DNA from: Variovorax sp. KK3
Lineage (GTDB): Bacteria > Pseudomonadota > Gammaproteobacteria > Burkholderiales > Burkholderiaceae_C
Length of the DNA: 64,000 nucleotides
Assembly: GCF_001984055.1 (NCBI RefSeq)
Contig: NZ_LYVO01000006.1
Coordinates: 79,376 to 143,375, forward strand
Direction: 5' to 3'
The notes beneath the pieces were generated by a model. That model was not told where the DNA came from. It did not search any database and saw nothing but the letters and a program-made list of their open reading frames with translations. Of the stretch, positions 8,709 to 17,291 are shown piece after piece (position 1 is the stretch's first letter; the number at the start of each line of letters is the position of its first letter). A program made the position numbers and the translations under genes.

Positions 8709-9368
8709 GTGGTCCGTCGTACCAAGGAAGAAGCGCTTGCGACCCGGCATCGCCTGCTCGACGCCGCCGAGGTGCTTTTCCAGACGCAGGGCGTTTCGCA
8801 GACCTCGCTGCAGCAGATCGCGCAGCAGGCCGGCGCCACGCGTGGCGCGATCTACTGGCACTTCAAGGACAAGGCCGATCTCTTCAACGCGATGATGGAA
8901 CGCGTGACGCTGCCGCTGGAGGCCGCCAAGCGCGAGGCCGGAAGCGACGGCGAAGATCCGCTGGCCGCGATCGAGCGCGTGATGATGCTGGCGCTCGACC
9001 TCATGGTCACCGACCCGCAGGTTCGCCGGGTGTTCGAGATCGCGACGCTCAAGGTCGAATACACGCAAGAGATGGACGCCGTGCTGCAGCGCCACCGCGC
9101 CGCGCGCAACGAGTTCCTCGACGACTTCGCGAGCGCGCTGCAGCAGGCGGCCGACAAGGCCGGCGTCGCGCTGCCGATGCCGGTGAAGACCGCGGCCTTC
9201 GGCCTGCATGCCGCCTTCTCGGGCCTCATTCAAGACTGGCTGCTCGAGCCCGGCCTGTTCGACCTGGTGGCGGCCGGCCGCCACATCTTCCACGTGTACC
9301 TGGGCGGCCTGGGTTTCGAATGCGCCAGGTCCGGGCCGGCCGGCCTGGACTGCAAGCAGGCCGCGTGA
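8709..9368 (+). CDS. TetR/AcrR-family efflux repressor
   Basis: 219-residue one-component regulator. The N-terminal TetR helix-turn-helix is clear: RHRLLDAAEVLFQTQGVSQT, then LQQIAQQAGATRGAIYWHFK, the exact AcrR/TtgR pattern. The C-terminal ligand domain is of the AcrR type (FEIATLKVEYTQEMDAVLQR). The GTG start is set by a strong AAGGAGG at 8697-8703. It is divergent from the RND operon with an AcrR-like operator in the 156-bp gap, so it very probably represses the pump and itself. The inducer is unknown. Confidence 0.93.
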   Translation: MVRRTKEEALATRHRLLDAAEVLFQTQGVSQTSLQQIAQQAGATRGAIYWHFKDKADLFNAMMERVTLPLEAAKREAGSDGEDPLAAIERVMMLALDLMVTDPQVRRVFEIATLKVEYTQEMDAVLQRHRAARNEFLDDFASALQQAADKAGVALPMPVKTAAFGLHAAFSGLIQDWLLEPGLFDLVAAGRHIFHVYLGGLGFECARSGPAGLDCKQAA

Positions 9369-9410
9369 TGCGTGATAATGGCGGGCTTCGGCGCTCTGCC
9401 GAAGACCCAT

Positions 9411-9485
9411 CTCGCTGTATTTCAACGGATAGAATTCGGCCCTCCGAAGGCTGAGATCCAGGTTCGATTCCTGGCGGCGGGACCA
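9411..9485 (+). tRNA. tRNA-Arg(CCG)
   Basis: A 75-base cloverleaf with encoded CCA. Acceptor strands CTCGCTG and CGGCGGG pair fully, with two G-T wobbles. T8 A9 are present, the D-arm has GG at 9427-9428 and a short stem with one T-T mismatch, the anticodon stem CGGCC/GGCTG holds loop CTCCGAA with anticodon CCG at 9444-9446, and the T-arm is CCAGG-TTCGATT-CCTGG. It reads the CGG codon, used often in this GC-rich genome. It aligns well with the E. coli argW type of minor Arg tRNA. Confidence 0.88.
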
Positions 9486-9493
9486 CATCCGAA

Positions 9494-9527
9494 GCCGGAC
9501 ACTTTCAACAAGGTGTCCGGCTTTTTC
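9494..9527 (+). terminator. Intrinsic terminator after tRNA-Arg
   Basis: A 9-bp perfect stem, GCCGGACAC at 9494-9502 and GTGTCCGGC at 9513-9521, is followed by TTTTT. It ends the tRNA transcript and separates it from the convergent LysR gene. Confidence 0.9.
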
Positions 9528-9537
9528 GTTGCCCGGC

Positions 9538-10488
9538 TCAGCCCCGCGCGCGGCCGCCGGCGGCGTCGGCGAACATCGCCGCCAACCGATCCCGGATCAG
9601 CCGCGCCAGCGGGTCGCCGTGCGTCACGTTGTGCCAGTACATCCCGAGCTCGAAGGTCGGCAGTTCGAAGGCCAGCGGCACGACGCGCAGATGCGTCGCG
9701 ATCGCTTCCACCTGCAGCACCCGCTCCGGAACGATGCAGATGCCGTCGGTCTGCTGGAGCACGCCGGGCAGGGCGACGATGCTCGACAGCGTGGTCCGCA
9801 CGTTGCGCTTGACGCCCTTGTCGAGCAGGCGCGTCTCGAACAGCTGCTGCAGCAGGCCGTTGCCGGAGGGCGTGTAGTCGGCCTGCGCATGGGCACAGAA
9901 TTCGTCGAACGCCATCGGCTCGGCACGCGCAGAGGCGCCGGCCAAGGCCACGCACACGAAGCGCTCCCGGTTCAGCACGCGCGAGCGCAGTCCCCGCGAT
10001 TCCAGGTTCTCGGTCACGACGACGAGGTCGATGAAGCCGTCGGCGAGCAGTTGAACGAGGTTGGTCGCGACGGGCCGCATGGTCAGCCGCACCGTCGGCG
10101 ACGACTTGCTCAGAAGGCCCGCCATGCGAATCCCCAGCGTGGCCTGCACGTAGTCGTTCGCACCCAGCACGAACACGCGCTCGTTGCGCTCGTCGTCGAG
10201 GCTCGCAGAGCCTTCGTAGAGGCTGTGCAGATGGCGCACCAGTTCTTCCAGCTGAGGAAGCAGCAGCACCGCCAGCTCCGTCAGGAACATCTTGTTGGAC
10301 GAGCGCACCAGCAGCTGATCCTGGAAGTCCTCGCGCAACTGCGCCAGCGCCTTGCTGACCGACGACGGACTCATACCCAGCTGGTCGGCCGTCACCGACA
10401 CGCTCTTGCTCAGCAGCAGCCGGCGCAGTACCAGCAGCGTGTTGAGGTCGCGCCGTCTCAGAACGTCGAAGGAGGGAAGGGTGGACAT
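9538..10488 (-). CDS. LysR-type regulator of the acyl-CoA catabolic operon
   Basis: 316-residue LysR-type regulator. The N-terminal winged helix reads DLNTLLVLRRLLLSKSVSVT followed by LGMSPSSVSKALAQLREDFQ, and a C-terminal periplasmic-binding-protein-like effector domain fills residues about 95-300. I chose ATG 10488 (MSTLPSFDVLRRRDLNT); an in-frame extension upstream would run through the probable operator. It is divergent from the acyl-CoA dehydrogenase operon, the usual arrangement for a LysR activator responding to a pathway intermediate. The effector cannot be read from sequence. Confidence 0.9.
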   Translation of the reverse strand: MSTLPSFDVLRRRDLNTLLVLRRLLLSKSVSVTADQLGMSPSSVSKALAQLREDFQDQLLVRSSNKMFLTELAVLLLPQLEELVRHLHSLYEGSASLDDERNERVFVLGANDYVQATLGIRMAGLLSKSSPTVRLTMRPVATNLVQLLADGFIDLVVVTENLESRGLRSRVLNRERFVCVALAGASARAEPMAFDEFCAHAQADYTPSGNGLLQQLFETRLLDKGVKRNVRTTLSSIVALPGVLQQTDGICIVPERVLQVEAIATHLRVVPLAFELPTFELGMYWHNVTHGDPLARLIRDRLAAMFADAAGGRARG

Positions 10489-10495
10489 CAGGAGC

Positions 10496-10516
10496 GGATT
10501 CGCGTTTCGCAAATCC
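10496..10516. promoter_or_regulatory. LysR box (T-N11-A dyad) in the divergent gap
   Basis: GGATT at 10496-10500 and AATCC at 10512-10516 form an inverted repeat separated by 11 bases. This is the ATT-N11-AAT form of the canonical LysR binding motif. It lies 8 bases upstream of the LysR start codon, fitting autoregulation and control of the divergent operon. Confidence 0.55.
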
Positions 10517-10626
10517 GGATGTGCCGGCGGCGTGATTGCCAGCGCCAGGGCCGCAACGAAAGAATCGAGTGGCTCGGCCGCAAGGCGGTCGAACCCTCCA
10601 CACACGCACGGGACCGCCGTGGCTTC

Positions 10627-11775
10627 ATGAAACTTTCAATGACCTCGATGCCGATCGAACCGGCCGCCATGGAGTCGGCATCGCTTCGCGACTTCCGCAC
10701 GGAGGTGCGGGCTTTCTGGCGCCAGGCACTCGCGGACTTCGAGCCGGCGAAGCTGGCCGAAAGCTGGATGCTCGGCAGCAAGCCACTGACGCGCGAAGTC
10801 GGGCAGCAAGGCTTGATCGGCCTGACCTGGCCCAAGGACTTCGGCGGCCGGGAACTGACGAATGCGCATCGGTACATCGTTTGGGAAGAGGCTCTGGCCC
10901 AAGGCGCGCCGATCAACTACTGCATGCCGATGGACCGCCAGACAGGCCCCATGTTACTCAGGCACGCTTCCGCGCGGCTCCAGGCCAGCCTGCTGCCCCG
11001 CATGGTGGCCGGCGACATCAGCTTCTGCGTCGGCATGAGCGAGCCCGACTCGGGCTCCGACCTCGCCTCGATCCGAAGCCGCGCAGAGCGCACGCACCAA
11101 GGCTGGCTGCTCAACGGGCGCAAGGTCTGGACCTCCGGCGCGCACGACGCCGACTACATGGTCGGGCTCTTCCGCTCCGAGAAGGGCAGCGAGCGGCACA
11201 AGGGCCTGTCGCAGTTCGTCATCGACATGAAGTCCCCGGGCATCACGGTCCGGGGTATCCGCAACCTGCGCGGCCTGTCTCACTTCAACGAATGCGTGTT
11301 CGACAACGTCGCGGTCCCCGCCGATGCCCTGCTGGGCGCCGAGGGCGAGGGCTGGAAGCAGGTGTCCGAAGAGCTCGCATTCGAACGCAGCGGGCCCGAG
11401 CGCTTCCTCAGCAGCTTCGTCCTTCTGCGCGAGATGGTCGACAACGCGACGGCCGACGACGAGGCGCACACCGAGCGACTCGGCCACCTGATCGCAGAGC
11501 TGCTCTCCGTGCGCGAAATGTCCTTGGGCATCTCGGCCATGCTGGACGCCGGCCACTCTCCGGCAAACGCGGCGGCCCTGGTGAAGGACCTCGGAACGAC
11601 CTTCGAACAAAAGCTGCCCGACGCCGCCTTCGACATGTTCGACGTGCCGGCCGATGACGTGAGCACCTTGGCCGTGGTGCTTCGACAGACCGCCTTGTGC
11701 GCGCCCGAGTATTCCATTCGGGGCGGTGCCCGCGAGATCCTGCGTGGCGTCATCGCGAAGGGGCTCGGCCTGTGA
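10627..11775 (+). CDS. Acyl-CoA dehydrogenase
   Basis: 382-residue flavin acyl-CoA dehydrogenase, expected to make an alpha,beta-double bond in a CoA thioester. The N-terminal helical domain carries GLIGLTWPKDFGGRELT, the middle beta domain has the FAD/substrate signature CVGMSEPDSGSDLASIRSRA and WTSGAHDADYM, and the C-terminal helical domain begins GWKQVSEELAFERSG. The start ATG 10627 has a poor ribosome-binding site, and ATGs at 10639 or 10648 are possible. It overlaps the next gene by 4 bases (GTGA), and the two resemble the paired large/small acyl-CoA dehydrogenases of steroid or branched-acid pathways that act as heteromers. Confidence 0.88.
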   Translation: MKLSMTSMPIEPAAMESASLRDFRTEVRAFWRQALADFEPAKLAESWMLGSKPLTREVGQQGLIGLTWPKDFGGRELTNAHRYIVWEEALAQGAPINYCMPMDRQTGPMLLRHASARLQASLLPRMVAGDISFCVGMSEPDSGSDLASIRSRAERTHQGWLLNGRKVWTSGAHDADYMVGLFRSEKGSERHKGLSQFVIDMKSPGITVRGIRNLRGLSHFNECVFDNVAVPADALLGAEGEGWKQVSEELAFERSGPERFLSSFVLLREMVDNATADDEAHTERLGHLIAELLSVREMSLGISAMLDAGHSPANAAALVKDLGTTFEQKLPDAAFDMFDVPADDVSTLAVVLRQTALCAPEYSIRGGAREILRGVIAKGLGL

Positions 11776-12847
11776 CCGCGACCACCCTTCACCAGCCGAC
11801 TTCATTCCTGTCCGACGACGGCCGGATGATTTCCGATGCTGCGCAGCGGCTCTTCGAAAGCCTGCGTGCCAGCAGCGCATCGAACGCGCTCGATCAATCC
11901 TGGCAAGCCATCGAAGAGATGGGGCTCGCCGTGTTTTGGCAGAACCGGATCTCGAGGCGCCCCAACGCGCCGCATACATGGTCGCTCGACATGCCGGCTA
12001 CTTCGCGACCTTCGCGCCCGTGGTCGAGAACATCGTGGCTCGCCGCTTGCTGCGCGAGGCGGGCATCTCTCCGCCGCAGGGGCGCATCGCCATCGGCACG
12101 CTTGAAGCCCAGTCGAACGCATTCACTGAAACTTCCCTCAGCGGACATGCACGGCTCTCGTGGGCCAGAGAAAGCCGGACGTGGCTGCTGGTCGCGCGCC
12201 GTGGCACGACCGACGGCCTGGTGCTGCTCGATGCACCGCCCACGGCCGAGCACATCGAAGAAACCCGCAACGTCGCCCACGAGCCTCGCAGTCGAGTCCC
12301 GCTGCGAGAGGTTCGCGCGACCTTCGTTCCGGTGCCTCATCTCTTGCAGCGCTTCGAACTCGAACGCCAGCGCTTTCGTGCCGCGCTCATGGCGGGCGCG
12401 GCCGAAGCCGCGCTCGATCTCACGGTGCGGTACGTGAACGAGCGCAGCCAGTTCGGCAAGCCGCTCGGCAAGTTCCAGGCAGTGCAGCAGAGCCTGGCCG
12501 AACTGGCCAGTGCCGTGGTCAATGCGCAATCGGCCTCGGCCCTGGCCTTCCAGCACGAACTGCCGGACTGGGGAACGTCGGCCGTGGCCAAGCTCCGTTG
12601 CAACGAGGCCGCCAGGATGGCTTGCCGCATTGCGCACCAGGCGCATGGCGCCATCGGCGTGACGGAGGAATATCCGCTCCACCTGCTCACGCTCCGCCTC
12701 TGGGCATGGCGCGCCGAAGACGGCCACAGCGGCGCGCTGGCCCGCCGACTCGGACGGCACTTCTGCCACATCGGCAAGGAGCAGCTCTGGGCGGCATTGG
12801 CCGGCTTTCGCCACCTCGGCGAACCGCCCCGCTCGAATGCAGCCTGA
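11772..12847 (+). pseudogene. Acyl-CoA dehydrogenase, second subunit, frameshifted
   Basis: The N-terminal part runs in one frame from GTG 11772 (VTATTLHQPTSFLSDDGR) to about 11937, and the rest continues in another frame to 12847 (YMVARHAGYFATFAPVVENI, then the C-terminal signature NERSQFGKPLGKFQAVQQSL). Adding one T to the TTTT run at 11934-11937 restores a continuous reading, EEMGLAVFLAEPDLEAPQRA. This indicates a one-base deletion in a homopolymer, or a sequencing error there. The repaired protein would be about 358 residues and lacks an obvious catalytic Glu, as is common for the non-catalytic partner of heteromeric dehydrogenases. It overlaps the upstream subunit gene by 4 bases. Confidence 0.8.
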
Positions 12848-12892
12848 GCAGCGCATGAATACTTTCAGAACGACATGGAGAGACACACACCT

Positions 12893-13909
12893 ATGAACAT
12901 GAACACTTCGACGAACCATCGTCGCTCTGCCGGACTCGGCAGGCGGCGCCTGCTCGCGGCAGCTGCAGGAAGCGCGGCGAGCGCCGTGCTGATGCCCGCC
13001 TTCGGCAACACCGCAGCCTTCCCGTCGAAGCCCATCGAATTGCTCGTGCCCTTCCCGACCGGCAGCGGGTCCGACATCGGCGCCCGCTACTACGCAGCGC
13101 AGTTGACTTCGTTGGCAGGCCAGCCGGTGGTTGTGCGCAACGTCCCCGGCGGCAACGGGTTCATCGCCGTGTCCGCGCTCGGCCGAGCGGCGCCTGACGG
13201 CCACACGATCCTGATCGGCGCGAACTCGCTGTTCGTCATCAACGCCGTGCAGTTCAAGCAGCTGCCCTACGACCCGGTCCGGGACTTCAGCTTCATCGGA
13301 CTGCTCAACAAGGCGCCATGCGTCCTGGCGGTGAACGGTGCGTCGCCGTTCCGTGACCTGAAGTCCTTCGTCGAGCGAGCGCGCAGCGCACCCGGGCAAC
13401 TGAGCTCGGCGACCGGCGCAGCGTCGTACCAGCTCTTCGCCGCGTACTTCTATCAACTGGCCGGCATCAAGCTCAACAACATCAACTACAAGGGCGCGTC
13501 CGAAGTGGCGGCCGCGGTCGCGGCCAACACGGTGGACTGCGGCGTGCTCGACCCCGGGTCTTTCATCGCGCTGGCGGAGGCCCAGCGCCTGCGCGTCCTG
13601 GCCGTCGCATCGGACAAGCGCCTGCCCAAGTTCGCCGACGCACCGACCTTCGCCGAAGCCGGATTCCCGGCCTTCATGGTGTCGAACTGGGCCGCGGCGG
13701 CTGTTCCGTCGTCGACGCCGGCAGCCGTCGCATCGAGGCTCGGTGAGTGGTTCCAGCAGATCGCCGCGAGCCAGGAGGCGTCGGACTTCTTCGCCCGCAC
13801 CGGCAACCAGACCGCCCGCATGACGCCCGATCAGCTGCGCAAGATGCAAACCGACGAGCTGGCCACGTGGCGCAGCATCGCGCGCGACATCGGCATGCAG
13901 CAAGAATGA
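12893..13909 (+). CDS. Bug-family (TctC-like) periplasmic solute-binding protein
   Basis: 338-residue tripartite-tricarboxylate receptor of the Bug family. The N-terminus has an Arg-rich export signal (GLGRRRLLAAAAGSAASAVL), the mature start FPSKPIELLVPFPTGSGSDI carries the Bug hallmark P-F-x-x-G, and the ligand-loop motifs VVVRNVPGGNGFIA and AAPDGHTIL follow. Bug proteins bind carboxylates in the periplasm. No membrane subunits (TctA/TctB) are nearby, which is usual for this expanded family. ATG 12893 has GGAG 11 bases upstream; ATG 12875 is the alternative. It lies inside the acyl-CoA operon, suggesting that its ligand is the acid that operon degrades. Confidence 0.92.
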   Translation: MNMNTSTNHRRSAGLGRRRLLAAAAGSAASAVLMPAFGNTAAFPSKPIELLVPFPTGSGSDIGARYYAAQLTSLAGQPVVVRNVPGGNGFIAVSALGRAAPDGHTILIGANSLFVINAVQFKQLPYDPVRDFSFIGLLNKAPCVLAVNGASPFRDLKSFVERARSAPGQLSSATGAASYQLFAAYFYQLAGIKLNNINYKGASEVAAAVAANTVDCGVLDPGSFIALAEAQRLRVLAVASDKRLPKFADAPTFAEAGFPAFMVSNWAAAAVPSSTPAAVASRLGEWFQQIAASQEASDFFARTGNQTARMTPDQLRKMQTDELATWRSIARDIGMQQE

Positions 13910-15159
13910 ATATGCAGCACGAATCGATGCCTTCACATGCGGCCGCGCGTGCATCTTCCGCCGTGCTCGAAGGCATCCGCATCCTCGACCTCACGACCGT
14001 GCTCATGGGGCCCGTCTGCACGCAGAACCTCGGCGACTTCGGTGCCGAGGTGATCAAGGTCGAGGCGCTCGATGGCGATTCCAGCCGGGGCATCGGCAGC
14101 GCCGTCGTCCCGGGCATGGCCGCGGGCTTTCTGCATTCCAACCGCAACAAGCGCAGCCTGGCCATCGACTTGAAGAGCCCGGAAGGCCGCGACATCCTGA
14201 TCGACCTGGTGCAAGGCGCAGACGCCTTCATCAGCAACATCCGCCCCAAGGCACTCGCCCGGCTCGGCCTGGCCTATGAAGACCTGATCGCGCACAAGCC
14301 GGATCTCGTCTACGTGTCGCTGGTCGGCTACGGGCAGAACGGGCCCTATGCGGACAAGCCGGCCTACGACGACCTGATCCAGGGTGCGCTCGCCATTCCG
14401 ACGCTCGTGGCCGAGGTCGGCGACGGCGTTCCGCGCTACATGCCCGTGACGCTCATGGACCGGATGGTCGGCGTCTTCGCGGCCAACGCGACGCTGGCCG
14501 CGCTGTTGCATCGCCAGCGCACCGGCGAAGGCCAGTCCATCGAGATCCCGATGTTCGAAACCATGGCTACGCAGGTGCTGGGCGATCATCTGGGCGGCAA
14601 GACCTTCATCCCCGAGTCCGGCGAGATGGGCTACAAGCGCATCCTCGCCAAGGGACGACAGGCCTATGCCACCGCGGACGGCAGTGTGTGCCTGATGGTC
14701 TACACCGACCGCCAGTGGCGCAGCTACCTCGGGCTCGTCGGGCGGGCCGGCCAGTACGACGGCGACAGCCGTCTTCAAGGCATCGCGAATCGAACGGTCC
14801 ATGCCGACGCGCTCTGCGACATGATCGCCGCCGACGTCGCGAAGCAGACGACGGCATGGTGGCTCGATGCCTGCGAGCGCGCCGACATTCCGACCATGCC
14901 GCTGCATACGCTGGAGTCGTTGCTGGACGATCCGCATCTTGCGGCATCGGGCTTCTTCAGAACCGTGGCGCACCCCGTCGTGGGCACCTACCGCGACATG
15001 GCCGCCCCCGGGCGCTGGAGCCGCACCCCGCCGGCGACGCGCCGCATGCCGCCGCGCCTGGGTGGGGACACGCGCGACATCCTGATCGAAGCCGGCATGA
15101 GCGCAGAACGGGTCGACGAACTCGCGCGCCAGCGGATCGTCGGCTGCGCGCCGGCCTGA
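13906..15159 (+). CDS. CaiB/BaiF-type (class III) CoA-transferase
   Basis: 417-residue class III CoA-transferase that moves CoA between carboxylic acids, probably activating the pathway acid. It begins LEGIRILDLTTVLMGPVCTQ, followed by NLGDFGAEVIKVEALDGDSS, NRNKRSLAIDLKSPEG and GYGQNGPYADKPAYDDLIQ, all family signatures. The nucleophile Asp is in the GYGQNGPY...YD segment. ATG 13906 overlaps the receptor stop by 4 bases (ATGA), indicating translational coupling. The length matches the family (about 400). Confidence 0.93.
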   Translation: MNMQHESMPSHAAARASSAVLEGIRILDLTTVLMGPVCTQNLGDFGAEVIKVEALDGDSSRGIGSAVVPGMAAGFLHSNRNKRSLAIDLKSPEGRDILIDLVQGADAFISNIRPKALARLGLAYEDLIAHKPDLVYVSLVGYGQNGPYADKPAYDDLIQGALAIPTLVAEVGDGVPRYMPVTLMDRMVGVFAANATLAALLHRQRTGEGQSIEIPMFETMATQVLGDHLGGKTFIPESGEMGYKRILAKGRQAYATADGSVCLMVYTDRQWRSYLGLVGRAGQYDGDSRLQGIANRTVHADALCDMIAADVAKQTTAWWLDACERADIPTMPLHTLESLLDDPHLAASGFFRTVAHPVVGTYRDMAAPGRWSRTPPATRRMPPRLGGDTRDILIEAGMSAERVDELARQRIVGCAPA

Positions 15160-15172
15160 TCGGCGCAGAACC

Positions 15173-15970
15173 ATGACCGCGCCATTCGTCGAGCGCTCCG
15201 ATGAGGGCGCCATCGCGGTCCTCCGCCTGAACCGCCCCGAAACCCGCAACGCACTCGGCGGCGCCGACACGATCGCTGCGCTCGTCGACGCGATCGACGA
15301 GCTTCGGCGCGACCCGAGCGTGAAGGTCATGGTGCTCACGGGCAACGGCCCGGCCTTCTGCGCCGGTGGAAACCTCGACGAGGTGCGCATCGCCGCCGAA
15401 GCGGCGCGAAGCGCACCGGCCGATGCGCGCCGCGCCTTCGACGAGGGCATCCAGCGGATTCCCATGGCCTTCGAGCGCCTCGAAGTGCCCACCATCGCGG
15501 CCGTCAACGGCCCGGCCATGGGCGCGGGATGCGACCTGGCCTGCATGTGCGACATGCGCATCGCCGCACAGAGCGCGAGCTTCGCGGAAAGCTTCGTCAA
15601 GCTCGGCCTGGTTCCGGGCGACGGCGGCGCGTGGCTGCTGCCCCGGGTCGTCGGCCTGGCGCATGCGTTCGAACTGTCCTTGACCGGAGACGCCATCGAT
15701 GCGGCCGAAGCGCTGAGGATCGGCCTGGTTTCGCGCGTGGTCGAAGACGACCAGCTCATGCCGGCGGCCCTCGAACTTGCCCGCCGGATCGCACGCCATC
15801 CCGGCGCTGCCGTTCGCATGGGAAAGCGCTTGATCCTCGAAGGACTTCACACGCGCCTGGACACCTCGTTGCAGTTGTCGGCAGCGTTGCAGGTGATCGC
15901 TCAACAGTCGCCCGAGCACATCGAGCTGCTCGCCAGGATGAAGGCCAGCACGTCTCGCGCACCGCGCTGA
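15173..15970 (+). CDS. Enoyl-CoA hydratase/isomerase (crotonase family)
   Basis: 265-residue crotonase-fold enzyme. The oxyanion-hole motif GNGPAFCAGGNLDEV is near residue 60, the second motif AAVNGPAMGAGCDLACMCD near 110-125, and the active-site helix FAESFVKLGLVPGDGGAWLL near 137-156. The first Glu of classical hydratases is present (AES) and the second is Asp (PGDGG), as in isomerase-like or PaaG-like members, so hydration versus isomerisation cannot be settled. It is the last gene of the LysR-linked operon, 13 bases after the CoA-transferase. Confidence 0.92.
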   Translation: MTAPFVERSDEGAIAVLRLNRPETRNALGGADTIAALVDAIDELRRDPSVKVMVLTGNGPAFCAGGNLDEVRIAAEAARSAPADARRAFDEGIQRIPMAFERLEVPTIAAVNGPAMGAGCDLACMCDMRIAAQSASFAESFVKLGLVPGDGGAWLLPRVVGLAHAFELSLTGDAIDAAEALRIGLVSRVVEDDQLMPAALELARRIARHPGAAVRMGKRLILEGLHTRLDTSLQLSAALQVIAQQSPEHIELLARMKASTSRAPR

Positions 15971-16211
15971 AGCGTCGAGTTCGCGCCTTGCGACAAGCGC
16001 AGAAATTCGGCTCGTCCACAGCAGGATGAGCCGCGTGGCGACGCACCTAAAGCCAATGGTTTAAGCGTCATCAGGGTGACTCGCCGACGTGTTTGGCTGA
16101 CAGATCGCCAAACGAAAATACGTCACAAACGACACTGGTTTTCAGAGTCGTGTCAGTCGGCGATGTGCGTATCAAGCTGCACACTCGCCCGCAATACAAC
16201 CACATTGACAA

Positions 16212-16715
16212 ATGATGAGCGCCGCCGACCCTCACGCTGACGTCGAGTCACTTCGTCGAGTCCTGGCGTCCGGTGGTGCAGTCGCCCTAGTGAGTGCATT
16301 GAACGCCCGCGTTCCGCACCGCTTCACCGCCTTCTACCGGCTTCGCCACGACGTACTCGCCAGCATCTGCTTCCACGACAAGCTCGGGGAACTCGATGCG
16401 AGTTCTCTCGCCGACGTGCCCTTGAAAGACAGCTTCTGCCAGTTCGCACTGCGCGACGGCTCCTTCGAGACGCAGGACGCCTCGCTCGATCAGCGGCTCG
16501 ACGGGCATGCTTACCAGTCGGTGGTGCTGTCCTACCACGGTGTGCCGGTGGTCGATGCGACCGGCGAGGTCGCTGGCACCTTGTGCCATCTCGACTACGT
16601 CAGGCAACAGCTGCCGCGCACCGAGTTCGATCTGCTGCGTGCCGTCGCCTTGTTGCTGCCGCTCCATCTCGACGACAGAAGCGCATCGGGCGCCTCATGC
16701 CAGGAATTGGCATGA
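16212..16715 (+). CDS. GAF-domain protein
   Basis: 167-residue single GAF domain. It carries the sensor-fold pattern FYRLRHDVLASICFHDKLGE, PLKDSFCQFALRDGSFETQD and GTLCHLDYVRQQLPRTEFDL. GAF domains bind small ligands or serve in signalling; the ligand is unknown and no output domain is attached. The 241-bp gap upstream has lower GC and several short inverted repeats, such as TTGGC...GCCAA near 16091-16109, so it may hold its promoter. The next gene is a lone receiver domain on the same strand, and the two may form one signalling unit. Confidence 0.8.
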   Translation: MMSAADPHADVESLRRVLASGGAVALVSALNARVPHRFTAFYRLRHDVLASICFHDKLGELDASSLADVPLKDSFCQFALRDGSFETQDASLDQRLDGHAYQSVVLSYHGVPVVDATGEVAGTLCHLDYVRQQLPRTEFDLLRAVALLLPLHLDDRSASGASCQELA

Positions 16716-16814
16716 CCCGATCGAACGACAACGCGATGAAATACATGCGCGGCTCCCTGTGCCGCGGCGATTCCGGTGACGGCCCGTGGCCTTGCTGTGG
16801 CGAAAGGGACTGGC

Positions 16815-17204
16815 GTGCGACGCAAGGCCTTCATCGCTGAAGACGACCCCTCGATACGGAAACTTCTCACGACGCTGCTTCACGAACGCGCCGGCGTGGA
16901 CGTGGTGGGCGCCGCCAGCCAGTCCACCGACGCATCCGTCTGGCTGCTCGAGCACGGCAACAGTTGGGACCTCGCGCTCATCGACCTCTTTCTGGAAGAG
17001 GGCAATGGCCTGACCGTGCTCGCGGGCTGCCGCGTGCGCAAGAGTGGGCAGCGGATGGTCGTGGTGAGCAATTTCGCGACGCCCGACATGCGGCGGCGTT
17101 GCGCCTTCTACGGCGCCGACGCCTTCTTCGACAAGACGACCGAGCTCGACGAACTCGTCTCCTACTGCAAATCGCTCGGTTCAAGCACCGTGCCATCGGC
17201 ATGA
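16815..17204 (+). CDS. Stand-alone response-regulator receiver
   Basis: About 129 residues comprising one CheY-like receiver. The acidic pair Glu-Asp-Asp lies at AFIAEDDPSIRK, the phospho-acceptor Asp in LALIDLFLEEGNG, Ser replaces the usual Thr (VVVSNFATPDMRR), and the conserved Lys is in ADAFFDKTTELDEL. There is no DNA-binding or enzymatic output domain, so it would act by protein contact. GTG 16815 follows GAAAGGGA at a suitable distance; a GTG at 16776 would extend the protein but lacks a ribosome-binding site. No histidine kinase is adjacent; the GAF gene 99 bases upstream is the likeliest functional partner. Confidence 0.8.
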   Translation: MRRKAFIAEDDPSIRKLLTTLLHERAGVDVVGAASQSTDASVWLLEHGNSWDLALIDLFLEEGNGLTVLAGCRVRKSGQRMVVVSNFATPDMRRRCAFYGADAFFDKTTELDELVSYCKSLGSSTVPSA

Positions 17205-17291
17205 GCGTCGGTGTGATCCGTGTGGCGATTTCCGCCGACCCGGCCCCGGCCGATCATGGCGGCGCGAACGAGCGTTGGCAGCGGGCCGTGC

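Noticed and set aside
9386..9404. CTTCGGC...GCCGAAG hairpin after the acrR-type gene considered as a terminator
   Set aside because: No T-run follows and it lies immediately before the tRNA; it may be a processing signal, but there is no clear support.
11894..13954. A 686-codon minus-strand open frame across the acyl-CoA dehydrogenase and Bug genes
   Set aside because: Low-complexity shadow composition; the plus-strand genes carry clear family motifs.
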